Shown here one piece after another: positions 25,621 to 38,275 of a stretch of DNA of 64,000 bases; positions within the stretch are counted from its first letter, which is position 1, and each line of letters opens with the position of its first letter. The notes under the pieces were generated by a model. The model was not told the origin of the DNA. It worked only from the letters and a program-made list of their open reading frames with translations, and searched no databases. This stretch comes from Motacilla alba alba (lineage: Eukaryota; Chordata; Aves; Passeriformes; Motacillidae): NCBI RefSeq assembly GCF_015832195.1, contig NC_052032.1, positions 8,190,618-8,254,617 of the forward strand, read 5' to 3'. The translations under genes were made by a program, and so were the position numbers.

Positions 25621-27826
25621 GGTTTTAGGAGGTGCCACCAGCACCACTGGGGGTGGAAAAGATGAATTTGTAATGTTCCTCCCACCCCAAACCAGCCTGG
25701 AATTTGGTGATTTGGGTGGGTTTTGGGCCAGGATGGCACTGTTGAGGGTTTTGTTGGCAAAGGGTGGGAAATGCTGAGGAAATGGGGCACTTAGGCCTGA
25801 AAAGGCAGGATTAATGTCCTCTGGGAATCCCTGGTGGAGGACGTGGGACCTCATCCCTGTCTGAGGAACCACTGACACCCTGCTGCTCCTGGGCACTGCA
25901 GCTGGGATGTGCCAGTGGAAAATCAACACTTTTTTCGGATATTATCCCTCAAACAAGCAGTTTGGAGCCTGATGGTTGGGTACCAGGGGCTCCCACAGGG
26001 GAGCTGGTTTGGAGGAGCGTTTTCCAAAGGGATGCTGAGGGGAAATTGGGCTCTGCCATGAGTTTGGGATGCTGCAGGGCTCTCCATCCCTGCTGGCCTG
26101 GAGGGGACAAGCAGCTCGTGTCCCCTTTCCCTGGCCTGGGGTCCCTCCTGCGGAAAGGGGCAAAAAAACCAGAGGAAAGCCAAACGATCTCTGGGAGGCA
26201 AAACTCATCCTTTGGAGCAATTTCCACCCCCCCAGGGACTCTGTGGGATTTGGGGAGCCATGGCTGGTTGATCCTGACATCCCCCTGGCAGAGTTTTGTG
26301 TTTCAGTGCTGGCAGGCAGCAGCTCCAGGCTCGTTTGGGGTGATGGATGCTCCGAGGTGCAGGGTCATTACTCTTCCAGCCCCGGCTCCGTTTGGAGTTT
26401 GTTTCCCCCCCCCTCTTTGGATGGGAGGAGGGAAGAGGGGGATGAATTTCTTCCATGGAAAGTCTGAGGAGCAGCAGGCTGATTGCTGAGCCCAGACAGG
26501 CTGATGTAATGCTGGAAAGCTGCTCCTCTCTCCAGTGACATCACTGCAAGGCTTGCAGGGCTGCTGTGGACAGGGGGATCTGCAGGGACAAGGATGGAGT
26601 TTCAGGGGCAGGGAAAGAAACCACAAAGGGATTTGGGAAGGAGCATGTGGATGTGTTTGGGAAAGATGATTTTCCTCAGCTTGAGCAGCAGGGAAAAGCC
26701 AAATCGTTGTGCTTTTGGGGGGAGAAGTTTCCAGCTGAACGTTTTTTGGCAGCATCCCTGAGCAAGATGGAAAAGGGATTTTCGGGAGCAGAGCGTGACA
26801 GGGAGCTCTGGCCCAAACCAGGGCATGTTCCCCTTCCCTGCTCACTTGGGAACCTCGTTCTGTGTGGGAGGTTATTCACCAATTAGTCCTATTTGCATAA
26901 AAGTTAATATTTTTTTTTGCCTGTAAATAGGAAAAGATGATTTTTTATTTACAAAAGGGTGATGGGTTTGGATTGTTGCAGTGAATTTGTAGGAAGTAAA
27001 GGCTCATCTGAGCCAAACCCCAGGAGCTGGAGGAAGAGGATGACAAGGCTGATCAGGGTTTGTGTCCTTGTCAACCTGGTGGTGCTCCAGCTGCTGCTTC
27101 TCTACAACTTTTATCTCTTTTGCTGTTTTCCTGCCTTTTTTCCACTTTTCTGAGGGAAGGGCAGAGCAAAAACCCTTCCCAACCAAAAAACCTCTGGGCT
27201 GACTCCGTGTTCACCCCCTTCCCTCATCACTGAGGCCTGAACAAATGAAACACATGTTCCTCACACATGGTGAGGTCTTTCTAGTCCTTTTTTTTTTTTT
27301 TTTTTTTTTCTTTTTTGGAGGCGGTCTGGGCTGCCTGCCAAAACCCAGAGGAAAATCCAAGCCCACTGCAGACATCCCCAGCGTGCAGGTGTAGTCCTGA
27401 CTCTGACAGAGCTGAGCAGGCTGCAATGGAAACGTTCCCAATAAACACATCCCCCCCGGGATGGGAGCTGGAAGAGGGGATTCCTAATGATTTGTGCAGA
27501 AGGTTGGATGGGGATTGGGGTGTCTGGGAGTTTTTCTATCCCCTTCAAGAACATGGAAAATAAGTCCCTGACCGTGGGCTCGTTGTTCTGCGCACGCAGC
27601 CAGCGCTGGCTGGGGTTCAGGAGGTCAGACCTGCTTGAACAAACAGAGCTTTGGCCACTGCAGGGAAAAGCGCGGGGAAAATCACTGCTGAAAGTGAATT
27701 TTGGGTGCTGTTCCCTGCTCTGGAATGGCTGGAAACACTGCAAGGTTCTCCTGAGGCTTTGATGCCTCGCAGGAGCAAATTTATCTGCAGGTTTGGTTTG
27801 CCCTTCTCCCAGCTTGCTGCTCAGGG

Positions 27827-27915
27827 AGGTGAAATCTGGGCTGGAGATGATCAGAACTGTGAAATCCAGGCTGGAGATGCTCAGAAAGGTGAAATCTGAG
27901 CTCTGGGGATGCTCA
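27827..27915. repeat. Small tandem repeat, about 28-30 bp, 3 copies
   Basis: Three copies of gtgaaatctgggctggagatg-like sequence followed by a (g/a)atcagaa word. Confidence 0.75.
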
Positions 27916-28084
27916 GCCTCCACTGCATCCAGTCCTGTTCCTTCATGGGTTTGCTTTGGAGCTCCTCCTTCCTGGGATGAATTTCACACCTGATTTTCAG
28001 GCCCCAGGGTGCACAAACCCAGCTCCCTTCCTTGGGATGAAAATTTGGGGTGCTACTCAAGGAACTGTTCAGGTTTTATGCTTA

Positions 28085-28140
28085 AAAAAATCACAGAAAG
28101 ATCAGCTTTCTCCAAAGATCATCCAAGTCCAACTCCAAGG
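28085..28140 (-). mobile_element. Possible CR1 fragment
   Basis: The words tcacagaaagatcagc and agatcatccaagtccaactc resemble the reverse complement of a CR1 3' tip. Too short to be certain. Confidence 0.4.
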
Positions 28141-28969
28141 CAAGGTTTTATTTTTTTTTTAAATGCTGAATTTGAGGTGGCAGATGCTGCATGGAATAAA
28201 TGGAACCCAAATCATTTTTCATGGCCAAAAAAAGAAAAAACCCAATTGAAAAAAATACTTGGGGGTGTGAACATCAACAAAGGGCACATTTGAGTTTCCT
28301 GGAAAACGAGGGAGGAAGGTGTGTGGACGAGAGGTGTCACACCTATGTTTGCACACCAGCTCAGCTTTCCATTCCCCGCTCCTTCCCCAGCAGCCAAATT
28401 TCCAGCAGTGGTGGGAATTAGCAACAGGAACCTGCACAAAGCCTCCTCCTCGGGTGGTCCCAGCAGGTCCCAGTTCCATGGTTGGGTGATTGTCGCCAGC
28501 CAGATGCAGGAAAATCCTTTTCCAACCAAAATTTGGTGTTGAGTTGCATTTTCTGAGTGTGTCAGCAGATTTCCCCGAGCTGAGGGGTGTAATCCCATTT
28601 CTATCCCCAGATAACTTTGGCAGCCAGGTCTATTTTCCCCCTATTGCCTTTAATCCATAAAACCTGGGTTCTGTGTTCACCTCCTGGGGCAGAAAATGTT
28701 CCAAGTGCTGATTAAAAGCCTCTGTGCACACAAAACCCCCTTGGTCCCGAGCCACCTCGGTGTGGAGGAAAGCTCAGGGTGGCTCTTGGGGGTGGAAATC
28801 CTGTCTGTGGGGCTGAGGAAACAGCAGCTCCACTTCCACGGTAATTTGGCTCTGAGCGGGGAAAAAAAATAGAGTAAAACAAGTTTTGGGTACCTGAGGA
28901 GGCTCCAGCTGCTGTGGGGTGGGACTGGAAGCCCTGATGTGCTCTGGAATCCAGGAGCCACCCTCTGGC

Positions 28970-29046
28970 ACTGGGAGTGAGCCCAGGTGGGACTGGGTCA
29001 CCTTGAAGGTCCCTTCCATCCCAATCCATCCTGGGATCTCAGGATT
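28970..29046 (+). mobile_element. CR1 LINE 3'-tip fragment
   Basis: The words gtgggactgggtcaccttga and aggtcccttccatcccaatc with catcctgggatctcaggatt match the CR1 3' tip in sense orientation. Confidence 0.65.
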
Positions 29047-32000
29047 CCTTTGCTGCCCCCTCCCTTTCTGTCCGAAGAGCAGCTGCTCCTGCAGCCTGCC
29101 TTGTTCCCCACCTTCCCCAAATCCTCTCCTTCCCTTTGCACCCCTCTGCTGTGGCCGGAGGTGGGAGTGCAGCCCCCTGGATCTTTGGGATCAACACCTC
29201 CCAGGCAGACTCTGTGACCCTTTTTTTACACTGAAACCCAAGCAAGTGCCCCCACTTCGGCTCAGTGAGTTCTCAAATGAGTAACTCAATCCAAAAGCTT
29301 TGCTTTGCTCCGTATTTTCCACTGTGAGACCCCCTCACAATCCACTGGCGTGTCCATCCCCCTGTGGGCAGCAGAATTCCTAATTTTCCAGAGATGAAAG
29401 GGAAATGAATCAACGTGAAACCAGAGCCGGGCAGCGGTGCAGAGGGGGAAGACACAAAGGAGCAGCTTTGTGCCGGGCTTGTAATGAGGGGGAATCTGTT
29501 TTTAAACCATCCCTGATGGTTCACACATATGTCATGGAAAAAGAACTCCTCCAGGAGAGCTCTGGGTTATTGGCTGATTATTTGATTTGGAGGGAGAGGG
29601 GAAACTTGGAATGGTGTGAGCGGGGCTGGGTGAGGAGGTGACATCAGGGGGATGGAGTTTGGAGTGGGAGAAAGGCAGGGCTCGGTGGGACGCTGGAGGG
29701 AATTGGGGTCAGGGCTGCAGGAGCAAGGAGCCGAGGGAAGGCTGGGCAGCCTCGCATTTGGGATCGAGCAGAGGTTTTGTGGCCTCCTCCCCAAGGGAAT
29801 TCCGCAGTTTCCTGTGGACAGCCTGGATAGCAGAGCACTGCTCAGATGGGGACAGCAGCCAGGCCGTGGGGATGGCACCTCGGTAAGGTGACAGCAGAGT
29901 GGTGGCACAGCCCAGGCTGGCCTGGCCTACCTGGTGCTCAGAGAGCAGTGGAGGACAAGGGGAAACGGGGCCTTGGGTTTCTTCCAGGGATCCCTAATGA
30001 GTGGGATGAGGAAAATGGAGAAAATCTCTTTTTGAGGCTGGCCCGGGAGCGCAGGGTATTGAGTGTGAGCATCGTTCTGGGTACCCCACACACAAAACCA
30101 GGGGATTCTTTCAGAATTGCTTCTGGCCCCATCCTCTCCCCATCCCAGCACTATTCAGTGCCAGTTCCAGGGCTGGCACGGCAGGGCACACAATGCCAGC
30201 CATTCATTTGGCCCCATTCAGTTTGCACAGGCCTGGGCTGGGCTTTTGTGGGATTTTTCTTTTCTTTTTCAATTTTTTTTCTTTTTTTTTTTTTTTTTAA
30301 TTTCCACGTTGGACACTGAAGGTCAGGCTGACCCTCTCCTCCTTTATGTAAATGCCTCCCACAATGTGCAGGCCATGATTTAATGCAGCTTTCCAGAGGG
30401 TCTAAATGAGGTTTTTGGGATGCTGTCCATGGGATTGAGCCTTGCTTGGCACATGGGACACTCGGGGTAGCTCTCAGGGACAGCAGCACCGTGTCACCCT
30501 GTCCCACTGCTTTGTCCCTGCATGGAAATTTCTTTCCCTGACTGTCAAGATGAGGCTAAAATTGCAAAATCCCATTTTTAGGAGCTCCCCGAGTTATTCT
30601 TCATAAGCATATCCAGGCAAGCAAACGTTTTGAGCAAGGATAAAGAGTTATTTTTTTGGTGAATAGTCTCATTTGCTGCTTCAGAAGCGTAATCTGACTT
30701 GATGCTTCAATTAGGGAACAAAACCACTGCGTGTGAATGTACCTGAGCCAAATCAGCTCCTGTTGGAAAATAATGGGAAGGAACTGCTGGAAAAACTGCT
30801 GCTGAGGGGGTTTTTCACACTGGTGGCTCTGTGAAAGCTCTGGAATAGAGAATAACTGCAAAAAAAAAGGGTAAAAAAACCTCCATGGTAGAATTCTGGA
30901 GAGGTATCTGAGGGATGATTTGGGGGTTTTGAGGGATCTCTTGCTATGAGGTCCCTCTCAGGGGGTGGGATTAATATTATAAACAGATGGAAGGTGCCTT
31001 GATTAAAAAAAAAACCCTGAAAACTCACATTTGAGCAGCTTTTCAAGGATTCCTTTCAAAGTTATCATCTGGATTCCCATTAGGAATTTATCCTCGGGAG
31101 GGGGAGAGGGAAAAACCAGCTGTGCAGGGACCACAGCGTCGAGGTCTGGATGTCAAAGCAGTGAGAGCACAGCACGTGGTGATTGTGGGGCCTCTATTCT
31201 TAGGGCTGTAATTTGGGTGTAGAACGACAGAAATGCTGATTTTGGAGCCACCAAATGAGGAGTTTGAAGGCAGAAATCACAGAGTGCCAGGCTGCTGTGT
31301 GGCCATAGAGGGGAAAAAATAACTCCAGGGAGGGTTTGGAGGGGCAGGAACGATTCCAAGTGTGTTGAGCAGATGGAGCAGCCACTGGAAAGGCTGATCT
31401 GAGGTCACCTGGGTGGCAGTGCCAGCCTGGTTCTGCTGACAGGCATCCACAAACCCTTGGATCTGCTGAAATCCCTCTGGAATCTGCCTTAGCTGAGACC
31501 TGGACACGCTCCCTTCCCTCCTCCATCTGTCTTGGGGCTGGAAAATTGAGGAGAATGAGGTGGTTTTTTTTCCATGGATAGGCACAAAGGCAAGGAAAAC
31601 TGCTCATTTTGTGGTGCCTCAGCCCATCTTTTTTTCCAGCAGCTGTGGGAATTGGGAAGCTCAGAGATGCTCTGGGATCAGCCAGGCCTAGATTCCTTCT
31701 AATTTGTGTCTCGTGGTTGCCTCAGCTGCTGGTAGGGACATGAAAGGGGTGGTGGGGACATTAAAGAGATGTTTGGTGCGTGCCTGGGTCTGATCAGAGG
31801 AGAGCTCACCACAGACAATGCTCTGGGATGATTTCTTTTCCCGAGCTGTCTGTTTCCATGACATTTATAGCAGTTTAATTATCCTGAGCCTCTTTTTCCC
31901 TGTCAGAAGTGATTGAAAGCAGCCATCAGACAGAGGAACTATTGGGACAGACAGACACACCTGCAGCTGCACAGAGGGATCACCCAGGGCTTGATTTGGG

Positions 32001-35000
32001 GGGGAAAGCAGCCAAAAAAATGCAGGGTTATCCCGATGAATTCATGAGAAGAGAGAGCTTCCTCTCTCTTCAGGCCTTTAAACCTTCAGATGGAATCACT
32101 CCACCAGGTTTGTGGTGCCCATGAGGTGAATATTTAGGGATGAGCAGTTGTAAACTGGGTGTACAAAGGGTTGCTCCTCTAGGAAAGTGTTTCCCTCTAG
32201 GAAATGCCTACAACAGCTCTACTCCAAGTCTTTTCCTTGTAGGGAGACATCCAGTCCTGCCTGAGCTCCTTGTAGGGGTTAAAAATGAGCTGCTTGGGAC
32301 TGGAGGCCCCATTAAGGCCCCACACAGGAGAGGTTTGCACCTACCCCAGGTCTGAGCTCAGCATCCCCGTCCCTGGCATGTGGCTGTGCCAAGCACACCC
32401 CAAACCTGCTTTCCTCTCCTTCCAGCTCTTCTCAGAACCCAGTTTCCCCTTTTTCAGTCCAAACTGGGCCGGGGGAACAGCAGGTCAGACTCTTGGCTGG
32501 GTTCATGGCACTTTGGGGGGGTTTTCTGCACGCAGGTTTTTTATTTCCCTCTCCCCCTGAAATCCAAGCTTGCCCAGCAGCTCCAAACTAAGCCAGCAGA
32601 GGAATCCCTTCTTCCATTCAAGCCTGGTTTGTGCATGGGTTAATTAGATCCCAATTAGATCCAGTGTGAGGTTTATAACCCAGTGAGAACCTCTGGTGAC
32701 AGCCCCAGCTCCTGTCCTGCAGAATGACAGAAATCTCCCAGAATTCCCCAAATCTGGGTGTTTTTTCCTCTCTCAGTGGAGGAGCTGGTTGAAATCAGCA
32801 CTGCTTGACATCTGAAGGTGTCACAAGGACAAATATCCAGAATTAGAGAGCCAAAATCGGCCTCAGCCAGGCAGTCATGGCATCCCTGAGATCCCTCAGG
32901 GTTATCAGCACCCAGGGACACCCAGCAGGGACAGCTGCGTGTGGGGACATTGATAAAGCACCTCTGAGGGTGACCCACCATGCAGCTGCTGCTGGAGAGG
33001 GAAAACATTCACTTCAATGGGATGAAATTTGAACTACAGTTTAATAAGAACCTGTGGTTCAGGTTGCTGGTTCTTCACATGTGTTTCTGATCTGCTGGGG
33101 GGGGGCTCAGGCCATCTGCTCAGAGCACACAATTAAAAAAGAAAAGTTTAAAACCACTCATTTTGCAAATGTAAAGACTGACTTTGCTCTCGAGTTTCAT
33201 TTTCCCATTGTGATGCTCTCTCTTTATTGGGGTGGAGAGAAGTGGGACTGTCAGGGGCTTCTTCTTTCCTTTCTTTCTATTCTTTGCCCTTTAAAAACCA
33301 GAACTGTGCCATTATTTCCCCATCTCTTTGCAAAAGAGCTGCAGAAACCTCTCATATTATTTTTGCCTCTCCTATGATTTTTGCCCGTGCTAGCACAGAG
33401 CTTGGCCAGGATGGAGAGAAGGAAGGAATATAAAGCAGCCTTTTGTCCCAGCAGCCCCTGTCCCAGTCCAGCCACCCTTCCAGACTGGGACTGCAGCCCC
33501 TTCCTGCTTTCTGTGGCCAGAACTGATTGTTTTGCACCCAAAAACCCCGGGAGATAAATTGTGGTTTGTTCAACAGACAGAAATATATAAAAATAGCCAA
33601 GCAGAGTGGCTGAGCAGGTTGTTGATTTAAGGATGTCTCTCTCTCTAGGTGTTTTTAGCAGCTTTATTATTTTTTTAAGGCACCTTGGCTGCCTTTTCCC
33701 TTTCCTGCAGTCCCCACTGCCTGCCTGCTTTTCTCTGGCTGCGCCTCCCCATCCCACAGAGGTCAGTGAGGAGAAATGCAGAGAAATCCAGTTTGAGGAA
33801 GGACCTGGAAAAAAGGAAAAGTGAAAAGCGGGGGGGAAACGGAAAGGGAAAAGCAGGGAAAGTGAAGTGGAAGCGAAAACCCAAATCTTGCCAATATTTG
33901 GTCCCCAAGGGCTGCAGTGGTGATGCCACCAGGCTCCCAGGGCTGATGTCAGGCAGGAGGAAAACCAGAAGCCACAGAATCATTTTTCCTCAGGGTGGGT
34001 CCTGCTCTCCAGTGGAATTCCCTGCAGCAAACACTAAAAAAAACACTAAAAACCACTTTTGTGCTCTGAAGGAGAGCACACAGCCCACGTCTGGTGGTTT
34101 GGAGCCCCAGACATGAGTCAGGGGACAGCTGGACACGTCCCCTGCCTGGGAGGGACCTGCCTGGCCCAGGACAGGACAGGGACGGGACAATCAAACCTCA
34201 TTCCACTTTTTCCTGCTTGTGTTCCCTACCTTAAACCTTCCCATTTTCTACAGGAAATCCCAGCTGTGGCTCTCGTGCAGCCTGGCTCTGTCCCCCCATG
34301 CCCGGCTAGGCAGGACAGCCCTGCTGAGGGATGCTGAGCCCTTCCCTCAGAGCCTTTTCCAGCTTGGAAAACCAAAAAATCCCTGGAGAAATGCTCTGCT
34401 GGGGTGCTCAGAGGGTGCTCAGGGTTGTGTTAGCTGCCAAGGAGTGTTTGCTTTAGGGTTATTGACTCTGGGGGTTGTCTGGGATTGGGATGGGAAGTGT
34501 CCACCTGGAAATGAACCTTGTGGTGGTGCCTCCTGGCCTGCCATGGAGTCCTTGACTGGTGTTTGGGTGTTGGCAGAGCGACAGCTTCTTCAGGAGAGCT
34601 TTCCAGAATTAGCAAAGCCATCTGGCTTTTGTTCCCCTCTGAAGGAATGGCTCGTCCTTCCCTTCCAGTGAGGAGCCCTTGCTAAACTGCTCCACAGCTG
34701 GGTTTGGGATAGCATGCAGACAGACCTAGAGGGTTCTGTGGGCTCTGCAGGCAGCTCTCTGCTCCAAAAAACCTCTTCATTCTAAGGCATGAGTCTTAAT
34801 TGAATTTTAAACAACAGCCACGAGGCTGCTGGTCCAAGGATGCAGCAGTTACGGGTGGAAGAAATAGGATTTGGTCCTGTGTTGGGGCAGGGCTGGGTGT
34901 TGGGGACAGCATGGAGAAGTGCCAGGCTTCAGGGGAGGGGACAAGGAGGGGACAACACTTCCCTGCCCTGTTGCTTCAAACCCAGCAGCCAGGAGGACCA

Positions 35001-36359
35001 GCGAGCTCGGGGATCCTCACATGATGGGAAATTGCCTTCCTCCCTGGGACTGTAAAGCAGAAAGGTTGAGAAATTACCAGAGAGGTTAATTAGCATCGAG
35101 CCAGAGGGCTGATGTTCCTCCTGCTGCTGTGGTCAGGGGAAGAGGCTCGTGGGCTGTGCTAATTGCAGTGTTTGTGCTCTGCCAGCCCAGCATCAGGGTG
35201 CAGCACTGGCCTCAGGGTTTCACTGCAGTCCCCACACAGAGCTGCAGTGAAAAAGAGAAACTTTCCCCAGCCCTCGGGAGGGTTTGGAGCCACATTTTGT
35301 GCTGGTGACGCTTCTCTGCCTGCTCTGCTGAATTCAACCTGGTTTTCCCAAAGAGGGCTGGCAGAGGCTCCTCTCTGAGTGCCCAAAGCAGCGGGAGCTG
35401 TTCCTGTGGCAGCCCCAGAGCAGCCCAATCCAACCCTGCAGCCCCTCCGAGCAGGATGGGGACACAAGCATCCAGCTGGATTGAACCAAACCACCAGGAA
35501 TTTGTAGCTGAGTCACGGCTGTGTGCAAGTCAAGCTTTTCATTTTTAATTTATTTTTATTTAACCAAACTTCCAACATTGCCTTCCCATTTTGTAGTGCT
35601 CAAAGGAGGCTCTTTAGGCACCAGCTGCTCTGTCTGGTGGGGTCACTCCTGTCCATGGCTGGCCAGGAGAGGGCTCAGGACATGGGGACAGGGACTGGTG
35701 TGATGCTGAGGCTTTTTTTGACCCCTTTGCCACAGTTTTGCTGCTTTTCTGGAGCTGCTGTGTTTAAAGGAGGGGCTCTGGGATGCTCTGAGCACCTCTG
35801 ATTTTTGGGGTTTCCATGTGGCAGAACTGTGGTGGTTCCCGGGCCTGTGCTGATGTCTCCAACACCACTTCGGGCTGGAGCTGGGCTGTGAGAATCCATG
35901 GGAAGTGCTGGTGACAGGATTTATCAAGTGGAACATCTGAGGGCTGCCAGGCTGGCTCCAAGACAGGGATTAGGGGGTTTGGAGGCTGAGCTTCCACTTC
36001 ATCCTGGAGCTGCAGTGAACCCCTGCCCCTCTCCAGCCTCTGGCTGGGTTTGGGGTTATGGAGTCAGGGAGTTTGTCGGGATAAACCTCAGTGATTCCCA
36101 ATAACTGGGAAGATTTTCCATTCTCATTGTTCACCCTGGGTCTGTGTCTCTCCAGTTGAAATGCAGGAGTTTCCAAAATCCAGCAGGATTTTCTCTTCGG
36201 GATGCTGAATCTCTGACTTTTGGGGTGATGCCCTAACCCGAGTCCAGCTGATGATCAGTGGGAGCCCTGAAGAATCCCAGGATTTAGGGAGCTGCTGCCA
36301 GTGCCAGATGAAGTCACTCTGATCCTCCTCTCCAGCTGGTTTTTTTTCATTGAACCACA

Positions 36360-36860
36360 ACGATTCCTGCGAGTTCCTGACGTTGATGTCATTGGAAGCG
36401 ATGTGACATTTTTTGCAAGCATATAGAATAAGTGTTAAAAAATGCTCCAGAAAGAGCTTTTCCAGCCTTGTCTGGGAGCTGGCTGGGGAGTTGAGTTAAA
36501 CTGGCTTTGATGGAACTTAATCCATAAAGCAAATGAGTCATCAGGCATAAATGGCTTTACCATAAATGTCAGGCAGATCCTTACTGGTCCTGACAGTTAG
36601 CACTTCCATCTGTCTGGTGGAGCGAATGAAACCCTCACAACTCACAGTCCTGTTCACAAATGTGCTGTCCCGCCTCTTCCTCTTTACCAGAAGTTTTAGG
36701 AATAAAGGCCAAAGTGTGATTTATCTCCTTTTTTAAACACTGCTTCACCTAATCTATAAAACTGTGGTTATTTGCAGGCAAAAAAATTGATTTTTTTATT
36801 CTCCACTTCAATTATTTTTTTTTGTTAAACCAGCAAAACATAACTGAGCTCAGCCTCTGG
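36360..36860. other. Candidate conserved noncoding block in intron 4
   Basis: A repeat-free, AT-rich stretch with an AP-1 type word TGAGTCA (36534-36540), CATAAA words and an ACGTTGATGTCATTGG segment. Composition alone suggests possible regulatory DNA; conservation could not be tested. Confidence 0.25.
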
Positions 36861-37734
36861 ATGCTACCAAGTGCTCCAGTCACTGGAGAACTTCCTTGAG
36901 CCTTGTGCCCAACTCATTGTCAGGCCAAAAAAAGAACTTTACCCACTGTGTGGGTGGCTGGAGGACGCTGCCGGTGACTTCTACAAAGCAACACCAGAGC
37001 GTTTCCGTCTTGCTCCCTGCCTGAAATAACTCATTACTTGAAAATGAGTCTTTGATTTGGCTGGTCAGGCCTTTAAACCACTCCACTGGTGCATTTTTCA
37101 GTTGTCTCTCTTGGAAAACCCTGTCCCACACAGAGCTGTGCGTGTGGATTAACGGGATCTTCGTTAGCGCCGCAAAAATCCAGCTGGGAAGGGCATTTTG
37201 GGCTGCTTTGTGACCAAAACAGGGAAACAAACGGACACTTGAGGGTGGAATGGGAGCAGGGCTGGCTCCCCTTTGCCAGCCAGGATCCCTGGATCCCTGG
37301 GCACAATTTATTAGCAGCAACACACTCGAGAGGACACAAAAGGCTCCCGAACCTCCCAGCGCGGCTGGCTCTATTGAGAGCCGGCTTTTTAAATCCCAGA
37401 AATGGGGCTCTTGACAGCAGAGCTTTGTGCAGCTTTTGTGAGGTGCAGATAGTGGGGCTTTTATTGCGGCCTAAATTAGCCCCTTTTATTGTTTGGCGCT
37501 GAGGGATGAGGTCAATTGACTGGGAATCTTGCTAACAAGGTTTTTACTCCTGGCTGCTTTTTACAAGTGTTAGCACGGGGTATCCCCCAGTGCTGGGTGC
37601 TTGCTGGGAATGAAACAAAGATGAATGGGCTGAGCTCTCCTCCTTCCCCCTCCCCTGAGCTGCTCAGCCTCTGTGCTGGGCCTTGGGTGCTGCCTGGGGC
37701 TCTCAGTTGTCCCACATTCAGTTCTCCTGGGTTC

Positions 37735-38275
37735 TGCATTGGTTCAGCCTTCGTTCTCTTGGGTTTTGCTATGGTTCAGCCTTGGTTCTTCTGGGTTTTC
37801 CCTTGGTCCTGCTGGGTTTTGCTTTGGTTCAGCCTTGGTTCTCCTGGGTTTTCCCTTGGTTCAGCCTTGGTTCTGCTGGGTTTTGTTTGGTTCAGCCTTG
37901 GTTCTCCTGGGTTTTGCATTGGTCCAGCCTTGGTTCTGCTGGGTTTTGCATTGGTCCAGCCTTGGTTCTGCTGGGTTTTGCATTGGTCCAGCCTTGGTTC
38001 TCCTGGGTTTTGCATTGGTTCAGCCTTGGTTCTCCTGGGTTTTGCATTGGTCCAGCCTTGGTTCTGCTGGGTTTTGCATTGGTCCAGCCTTGGTTCTGCT
38101 GGGTTTTGCATTGGTTCAGCCTTGGTTCTGCTGGGTTTTGCATTGGTCCAGCCTTGGTTCTGCTGGATTTTTTTTGGTTCAGCCTTGGTTCTGCTGGGTT
38201 TTGCATCAGTCCAGCCTTGGTTCTCCTGGGGTTTTTTTTCGTTCAGCCTTGGTTCTGCTGCATTTTGCAGGCTGG
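37735..38275. repeat. Minisatellite, 32-bp unit, about 16 copies
   Basis: The unit is ggtccagccttggttctgct followed by gggttttgcatt. Central copies start at 37921, 37953 and 37985, exactly 32 bp apart, and edge copies are degenerate. The unit contains no stop in any + frame and 32 is not a multiple of 3, so all three + frames stay open for about 200 codons. Confidence 0.95.

Noticed and set aside
27261..27923. 220-codon - strand open frame in intron 4
   Set aside because: No recognisable domain; it includes the translation of a long homopolymer (poly-Lys) and the small 28-30-bp repeat. No sign of a retrocopy of a known gene.
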